A stretch of 64,000 nucleotides of DNA from Sternotherus odoratus (lineage: Eukaryota > Chordata > Testudines > Kinosternidae): positions 44,166,848-44,230,847 of the forward strand of contig JAVMKO010000010.1 of NCBI GenBank assembly GCA_032164245.1, written 5' to 3'. How positions within the stretch are numbered: the first letter of the stretch is position 1; each line of letters begins with the position of its first letter. Below are positions 58,201 through 64,000 of the stretch, one piece after another. A program made the position numbers and the translations under genes. A model generated the notes under the pieces. It searched no databases, was not told where the DNA came from, and saw only the letters and a program-made list of their open reading frames with translations.

Positions 58201-58890
58201 AAGGAAATTCACAGGCCGCTGTGGGGCATGTTCCTATAGATCCACTAGTGTGCATCATCTCTCACCTGAAGGACTCCTGCTACGGCAGACAGGGGAGCTA
58301 AGATTTCATGGGGTACTCAATCACTGGACTCTCTGAGGCAACCAACAAGGATACCCCTTGGAGTGGTGTGTGCTTTTTATTGTGTACATCTGTGTGTTGG
58401 GAATTGGACCAAGGCCTGCCAACTCTTTAGCACCCTGGGTGAATGCCATTAGAAGGTGACCACTCTCAGTCACTCCCTGCCTGGGCTGACCTTGAACGGA
58501 GGACCTATTAAAGACAGGCTTTAATAGCAGTCCCCGGAGCGAGCCAGTAGGGTCCTCAAAGCCTTGTTAAACAATGGGCCTTGGGTTCTTAATTTGTACT
58601 TAGGACTCCCATTGAAACGCTTTTGAGAACAGACTTTGGAATTGGGGTCACTGAATGAATTGAACCGGCTGGCCTGTAACAGGGAACAAGATGCCATTCT
58701 AAATATTAGCTACCCTGCATGCCAAAGTTGTTTAGATATATGGAATGAATTTTTGGAATAAATAACTTCTTAGTAGTTGATCTGATATTTATAGGAATAA
58801 TAACCTGACAGCATCAGCTGAAATTAGGCAGATGCTTTTCTGTTGCTTATCCTGAGACTGAACAGGACAGAAAGTGGCAGTACTCTACCA
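58201..58890. other. Intergenic, AT-richer, no gene seen
   Basis: No recognised gene. The composition shifts here from GC-rich to AT-rich. Confidence 0.4.
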
Positions 58891-59035
58891 ATACTAAGAG
58901 CTGGTCTACACTAGGGGGAGTGATCGACCTCCGTTGGATGCATGAAGTGGGTATTAGCCCACAAAAGCTTATGCTTCAATACTTTAGTAAGTCTTTAAGG
59001 TGCCACAGGACTCTTTGTCACTTCTGTGCATAAAG
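58891..59035 (+). mobile_element. Truncated MITE end joined to a Penelope-like fragment (copy C)
   Basis: 58897-58930 (GAGCTGGTCTACACTAGGGG) looks like the left end of a turtle MITE. From 58937 it continues as the repeat seen at 29770 and 32247: GATGCATGAAGTGGGTATTA..., ...TTTAAGGTGCCACAGGACTC.... Here only one half is present and the core GAAA reads AAAA. Confidence 0.6.
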
Positions 59036-59690
59036 TTAAGCATGCACACGTTACCAACTCTTGTGATATTTGGTAGTTTTTGTTTTGTTTTTCTTGAGGC
59101 ACCAGCTTTAAGAGAACCTCAACTGTCACTTAAAAATTCTAACTTTCCTGATTGCAGAGAAAAGCTTGTAAATGTGTCCTCTATTGGCTCAAAACCCAGA
59201 AAGCAAATAAAAATATCCACAATGTATTTAAGACAATTTCATGATTTTCTGGGGCCTCACTCATGATTTTTAAATGTACTATGCATAAATCTTTGCAGGG
59301 TCAGGGTTTAGGATTGTTCAGGTTTTTACCTGCATCAAACTCCTTACACACAGAGCTGTGTTATTACAAAGGGAAACCGGCTTAGTCAGTTTCTGCATAA
59401 AGCTGAACTAGATGCAATAGGAAACTGACTAGGATTAGTCAATTTCCCTTGGCCTCTACCTCCCCTGCTGCTGGGCTCATCTTGGACCTGCCCCCTCCCC
59501 CAATTTTGGCTCCTCCCTTCCAGCTGCTGAGCAGCAATGTGAAATTAAGAGTGTAAATTTGCAGGGGGAATCTGCAAAGTTTCAGTGCGTTTTACCACTC
59601 CCTGGCACCACCTGTTCCTCTTCCTTCATCAGTGGGACTAGTTCTTGCTTTCACACTTCATGTTTACATCACAAGAAGTTTGATATGACT
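59036..59690. other. Intergenic, AT-rich, no gene seen
   Basis: No recognised exon or repeat border; the open frame at 59000-59266 has no known similarity. Confidence 0.4.
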
Positions 59691-59945
59691 CAGGCTATGT
59701 CTGCACTACAGAGGTGATTCTGGTGGTGCCCTGGAGTTAGATACAGTTTATCCTGACCAGTTTTTCTGCTGCTGTAGGAATGCCAGTGACGCTGACAGAA
59801 ATACTCTTGGGTCTCGCTGTGTCTATACCGGGAGTTTTCAGGGGTTCTGTCATCAGAGGTGTGGGGTTTTTTTTTTTTTTTTTTCCACATCCTGATCCGC
59901 ATAGCTATGCTGGTACAAATTTTAAGTGTAACCAAGCCTGAGTCT
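59691..59945. mobile_element. MITE-like repeat with CAGGCTATGTCTGCACTA end
   Basis: The left end CAGGCTATGTCTGCACTAC and right end AGTGTAACCAAGCCTG are imperfect inverted repeats of a family frequent in turtles. A poly-T run lies at about 59865-59885. Target duplication is not clear. Confidence 0.5.
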
Positions 59946-60775
59946 AGCCACCATTGATTTGGTCCATATTCACATCTGTTACAAGGTTAGTTGCTTACCC
60001 TAAGAGTTCCTTTCTGTAACATATTGCTACTGTGGGAAGTTATTTCTTGCTACTGTGAAATAGTTTTATTGCTGTGTCCAGTATTACAATCATGTCCGAA
60101 CACATGTACCTACTGCTGGAGAAAATACTTACCACCGGAGTTTGTGTTAAAATGCATGCTTTGAGAGAAACACCTGCCAATCCTCCCACATCATTCACTG
60201 GACATCAGTATTAATAGCTGGAAACTGTTTAGACAACACAGCTAGCAATTCAATTCCAACTCTATTTTTTTTGAATGGTGGTCGGAGCCATTGTCTGAGA
60301 GTCAGAAATCACAAGAATTATTCCTAATTCCACCATGAGCTATATGGCCTCGCACAAGACCCAATGGACATGCCCTAGTTTATCCATCTGTTACATGGGG
60401 ATGATGCTTACCTGAAGAGGAGGGGACATTATTGTATAATGGTTTGTACAAGGATAATCTGAATTTCAAAGTTAGTGTCAAACAGTCTTTCAGTTTTCTT
60501 ACCTATACATACATGTTGTGTACTTAACTTGCATGGAATACTTTGGGTCCCTCTCTCAAGGGGAAGTACTGTATGTCCCTTATCTTCTCTTAAATCTCTG
60601 GATACACTGACTGGGGCCTCTTGCATGAGATGGAAAATTAAAACTGGCTCAGTTTCTCTGGCCTGGATACATAAGGAAATTAGGTTGGTATAACTACATT
60701 GCTCAAGGGTGTGAAAAATCCACTCCTGAGTAAGGCAGTTAAACCCACCAAATTCCCGGTATAGGATGGCTATCA
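59946..60775. other. Intergenic, AT-rich, no gene seen
   Basis: No recognised gene in this interval. Confidence 0.4.
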
Positions 60776-60779
60776 CCTC

Positions 60780-60890
60780 TGGGGGAGGTAGATGAACTAT
60801 GCCGACAGGGGAACCCCATCCATTGGCATAGCTAGCATCTTCACTGAAGATCTACAGCAGCCTTACTTTAAGTGTAGACAGACCCTGTTA
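60780..60890. mobile_element. Right-end fragment of the same kind of MITE
   Basis: CATAGCTAGCATCTTCACTG...CTACAGCAGCC...TTTAAGTGTAGACAGACCCTG fits the right end of the family at 59691. Confidence 0.45.
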
Positions 60891-60904
60891 TCATCACCAA
60901 CAGC

Positions 60905-61090
60905 AGCAGATAACAGCTATTTTGTAGCACTCCTCATTCTCAAAGTGCTTGACTAGAGGTCAGCATTAGCCCCATTTTGTGAGGAAACTGAGTCACAGAG
61001 GGGAACATGACTTGCCCAAGGTCTTGCAGCTCTGCCATTGTGCCTGCTGTGTATAATACCCAAATCCCAGGAGTGCTGGTTTGAAGCACT
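60905..61090. mobile_element. MIR SINE fragment
   Basis: CCCCATTTTGTGAGGAAACTGAG, then CACAGAGGGGAACATGACTTGCCCAAGGTC, then GCAGCTCTGCCATTG follow the MIR core and 3' region closely. It is an old, diverged copy. Confidence 0.75.
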
Positions 61091-61780
61091 GCCTCCCACT
61101 GTGCACACCTTAGGGAGAACAGGTATGGCATTCGTCTCCTCGTTTTACCTCCCCCACCCTGTGTAGTTGGGGGCCCTGCTAGCTCAGCATAGGAGGAGTT
61201 CATCAAAACAGAGCAGGGCACATCTGCTATTTTCTCGTTTCAGGCTCCCAAGGGCCCTGAGGTGGGAGGCTGGCCTTAATGCACAGCCTGGCCTTGCCTA
61301 TTGGTCTGGTCAGTCTGGGGGAGTTGGGGGGAGACAGATACACAGGGCAAGTCTCCTCCTCATGCCTGCTAGTCAGACAAACAGCAAAGTGGTCTGTGGG
61401 TGGCTGGATGCCAGAGGGACCCCTGACAACTGGGGATGGTGGCCAGGTACAGTATGTACAGGGGGGAGAGCCAGGTCTTAGCAGGGTAGGAGAGGCAGCA
61501 CTAGGGCAATGATCCCTTGCTGCTGCCTCTGCTCCCGCTCCTCAAGCTGACAGGCAGAGTCCCTGCCCACAGGTGGCCTGGAACAAAGATCCCACTGAGG
61601 CCTGACACCTGGCAGAGTGAGGCAGTAAGGAATGGGGGCTCCCCAGGCAGGTGAGTGGCCAGGAAAGGTATGCACTGCCGGACATGCCCCTGGAGACTGA
61701 TCCTAGGCAGCCCCTCTTCTAGACATGGGGCTGGAGCACGATTCAAGCTGCCTGGTGCACCAGCCCCCCCGCTCACGCTG

Positions 61781-61794
61781 CCACCAGGGGGAGC
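61781..61794 (+). promoter_or_regulatory. CTCF-like motif upstream of TFAP4
   Basis: CCACCAGGGGGAGC resembles the CTCF core with one change (A in place of the C of GGGC). It sits just outside the TFAP4 CpG island. Confidence 0.4.
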
Positions 61795-62928
61795 TGAGTG
61801 GAGTGAGAACCGGGCTGGCACCCTCCGCCCTGGGGCGGGCAGGGGCAGGCCCAGGTGTGGGGTTAGGGCGGGATGTCGGTCGGGAGCCAGGAAGGTGGGG
61901 GGCGCTGCGGCCTGTTCCCGAGCTCCCGTAGACCGGCCCGGCAGGCCCCACCAGCGCGGGGAGCCGAGCACTGCCCAGCGGTCGCGGAGGCTCCAGAGCA
62001 GGGCCAGCGCGTCCCCCGTCGCTCCAGCCCGGCCCACGCAGCCAGGGGAGGCGCCGCTCCTGGGCGGGCCGGGGCTCCCCGGAGCCCTGCTGGGCTGAGC
62101 CGTTCAGCTACTGGCCAGCAGCTACCCCGGGCCGGGCGGTGCCACTGCCGAGCTCGCTCGCGGGGCCGGTCACGGGCGTCCCGGACACGGAGCAATGCAG
62201 GGGGACTCCCCCCAGCGCAGACGCAAGCTACCGCCACCATCTCCGGGGCAGCTCTGGCTCCGGGCCCCGTCCCCGGCCGTGCAATGGAAATCCCGATCGG
62301 CCATGCACCCTTCCCCCGGTGCGGGGCCAGCCTCCCCTTGATCGCCCTTTCCCTCCCCTCCCCCATCCCAGGTGCGGGACAAGCTCGATCCCTTCTCCCC
62401 CCGTGCGGAGCCAGTCCTACCCCTCCACTCCCGCCACCCCCCGCCTCGTGCATCGCCCCATCTGCAGGGCCAGCCCTACGCCTCTCTTCCCCACCCCCGT
62501 GCGGGGCTGGCCCTGCCCCTTTCCGTCCCGTGCATTTCCCCCCATCCCCCATGTGTGGGGCCGACCCTGCCTCGTGCATCCCCCCATGCGCGGGGCTGGC
62601 TCTGCCCCTCCCCTCGGCCGTGCATCCCCCGCCCCCCGGGGCTGCTCCGGGCTCCGCTTGCCAAGCTGTCAGCTGATGGGCCGCATCACCCCGTAGTGGC
62701 GCAGGGAGCCGGGCAGCCCGGGCGCGGGTGGGGGCGGCGCGGGGGCGGGGGCTGCGGCGGGGTCGCTGCGGGGCGGCGGCGCGGCGAGGCGGGGGGCGTG
62801 CGCGGGGGCGGCGGGGGCGGCGGCGGCAGCGCGGAGGGGGCCGGGGCGGCGGCAAATAGTCCTTTGTTTACATGGGCCGGTGGCTGGCGGAGGCGGCGCC
62901 GCCGGGGGAGGGAGCGCTGCGCTCGCAC

Positions 62929-62943
62929 CAGCTGTTTCCCGCC
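62929..62943 (+). promoter_or_regulatory. TFAP4: Abutting AP4-type E-box and E2F-type site
   Basis: CAGCTG (62929-62934) is directly followed by TTTCCCGCC (62935-62943), 45 bp before the ATG. CAGCTG is the preferred half of the AP-4 recognition site, so TFAP4 could act on its own gene. Function is inferred. Confidence 0.45.
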
Positions 62944-62988
62944 TTGAGCGGCAGAGGCGCGGCGCGCTCAGCTGGGGCCGGCGCCCGC

Positions 62989-63077
62989 ATGGAGTACTTC
63001 ATGGTGCCCGCGCAGAAGGTGCCCGCGCTGCAGCACTTCAGGAAGTCGGAGAAGGAGGTGATCGGCGGGCTCTGCAG
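62989..63077 (+). CDS. TFAP4: Transcription factor AP-4, coding exon 1 (partial gene)
   Basis: The ATG at 62989 begins MEYFMVPAQKVPALQHFRK and continues SEKEVIGGLC. This is the highly conserved N-terminus of TFAP4, a bHLH-leucine-zipper factor that binds CAGCTG E-boxes and is induced by MYC. The exon ends ..TGC-AG at 63077 with donor GTGGGT, giving 29 full codons plus two bases. The bHLH and zipper regions lie beyond the window. A longer in-frame start upstream (62872) exists but does not match the family. Confidence 0.95.
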
Positions 63078-64000
63078 GTGGGTGCTGCCCGCGCGCCGTG
63101 GGGGGCTCGCGGGGCGCGGGCCGGGCGGCGCGGCTGGCCGGAGCACGTGGGGCCGCGCGCGGCGCTGAAGCCCGAGGCCGCGTGCAGGGCCCGGCGGGCG
63201 CATCGCGCCGCCCGGCTCTGGCGGGTCCGCCCCCCGGAGCGGGGTGCGGGCCGGGCCGCGCGCGCCCTGCCGGCCGGCCGGCCGCATGTTGGGGGAGCTT
63301 TAAAGGGGGGTGTGTTTACCACGGGGCCTGGCCGTGACTCGGCAGCCCTCCCGCGGGGGGCGGGCCCGGGCGCCGGGGCCGCCGGGACATGTAGTGCGGC
63401 GGCCGCGGCCCTGTGGGGGATGTAGGCGCCTGGCCACGCTGCCCTGCACAAAGCGGGCCCGGCCCTGGCGACCGCGTGGGCCGAGAGCCGCGGCGGAGCA
63501 TGGAGCCGCCGGCGCCCCGCGAGGGCTGCAGCGCCCCGGCCCACGCGTGCGCGGCTCGCGGCGCGCACAGCAGCTGGCAAGGGCGGGCCCAACCGCCGCT
63601 CGCTGCGGGGAGGAGCGGCCCAGCGCCGAGGCCATGTGGCTGCTGCGATGGACCGTGCTGGGCAGGTGGCTCCGGCGGCTCTCGCCCTCTGCTCGGAGGC
63701 TGGTTCCAGCCCGGGCCTTTGCCCCAACGAGCCTGGAGCCGCGTGCGGGCTGCACGTGGAGATGCACGCCCTGCTGGGGGAGCCTGTGGGGGCCACCTGG
63801 GGAGACCGGATTGGTACCGCAGGAAGCTGCTCCCCCCCGCACAGTAATGCCCCCTGTATATCTGGGCTTTGGCGATCACTGTTGGTTGACTAAGTTAAAC
63901 AGCACTTCTGTGGCCACTTAGTACCTACAGTGGGGAAACATTCTCAGTGCCTGCAGAAAGAGGTTTCATTTATAAATTGGGGACATGCAAATTACCAGCT
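63078..64000 (+). other. TFAP4: TFAP4 intron 1, 5' part
   Basis: Begins GTGGGTGCTG. It is CpG-rich to about 63680, then AT-richer. Two canonical MYC/MAX E-boxes, CACGTG, are at 63144-63149 and 63753-63758. No further exon is visible before the window ends. Confidence 0.8.

Larger units (their letters stand above)
61860..63700 (+). promoter_or_regulatory. TFAP4: CpG-island promoter of TFAP4
   Basis: Very CpG-dense, especially 62690-63650, and spans TFAP4 exon 1. Motifs near the start codon: CAGCTG at 62670-62675, 62929-62934 and 62969-62974, and an E2F-type TTTCCCGCC at 62935-62943. No clear TATA box. Confidence 0.7.

Noticed and set aside
62872..62988. Upstream in-frame start that would extend TFAP4 by 39 residues
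   Set aside because: The family starts at MEYFMVP and the added residues are low-complexity GC-rich 5'UTR translation.
1..64000. CRISPR array, phage, operon or toxin system
   Set aside because: Intron-split vertebrate genes and vertebrate repeats throughout; the tandem arrays are minisatellites with no spacer variation of CRISPR type and no cas genes.

Overview
This is nuclear genomic DNA of a vertebrate, most probably a turtle. It shows intron-split vertebrate genes with GT-AG junctions, CpG-island promoters, a CR1 LINE reverse-transcriptase fragment, CR1-type 3' ends, and a tRNA-derived SINE with a CR1-like tail of the kind known from cryptodiran turtles. It also holds several short hAT-like elements with 8-bp target duplications and old MIR copies. 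High GC content and many G/C runs would fit a microchromosome. The species call is inference. There is no bacterial, plasmid, phage or CRISPR content.

Three genes can be read from their proteins. (1) PAM16, plus strand, 4036-7529, five coding exons, 127 aa: the mitochondrial import-motor subunit Tim16/Magmas. (2) GLIS2, minus strand, 18811-13849, six coding exons, 528 aa: a Kruppel-like transcription factor with five C2H2 zinc fingers, all present. (3) TFAP4, plus strand: only coding exon 1 (62989-63077) and the start of intron 1 lie in the window. The order and orientation PAM16> <GLIS2 TFAP4> is, as I recall it, that of human 16p13.3, so the synteny supports the calls. CORO7 would be expected just left of PAM16, and 1-1780 may be its 3' end, though I recognise no CORO7 protein there.

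Layout: 1-3840, non-coding, with a poly(A) signal and one MITE. 3840-7600, PAM16. 7600-9630, intergenic with hAT-like repeat pieces. 9631-13848, probable very long GLIS2 3'UTR. 13849-18881, GLIS2 coding exons, with a 44-45 bp minisatellite and a hAT-like element in the introns. 18882-42200, probable long first intron of GLIS2 with a solo-LTR-like element, a second minisatellite and two palindromic repeats. About 42200-42520, candidate GLIS2 promoter and non-coding exon. 44260-44870, an unassigned CpG island. 45000-61800, intergenic and repeat-rich. 61860-63700, TFAP4 CpG island.

The genes do not form an operon or a new system. The most interesting items are: palindromic Penelope-like repeats with a hammerhead-ribozyme-like core; a hAT element nested in a SINE; an LTR between two copies of a 160-bp duplication; a mostly co-oriented series of CTCF-like motifs; AP4/E2F/MYC-type motifs around TFAP4 exon 1; and an orphan CpG island with an ETS site and a signal-peptide-like small ORF. 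Splice sites, repeat borders and motif matches were read by eye and no alignment was run.
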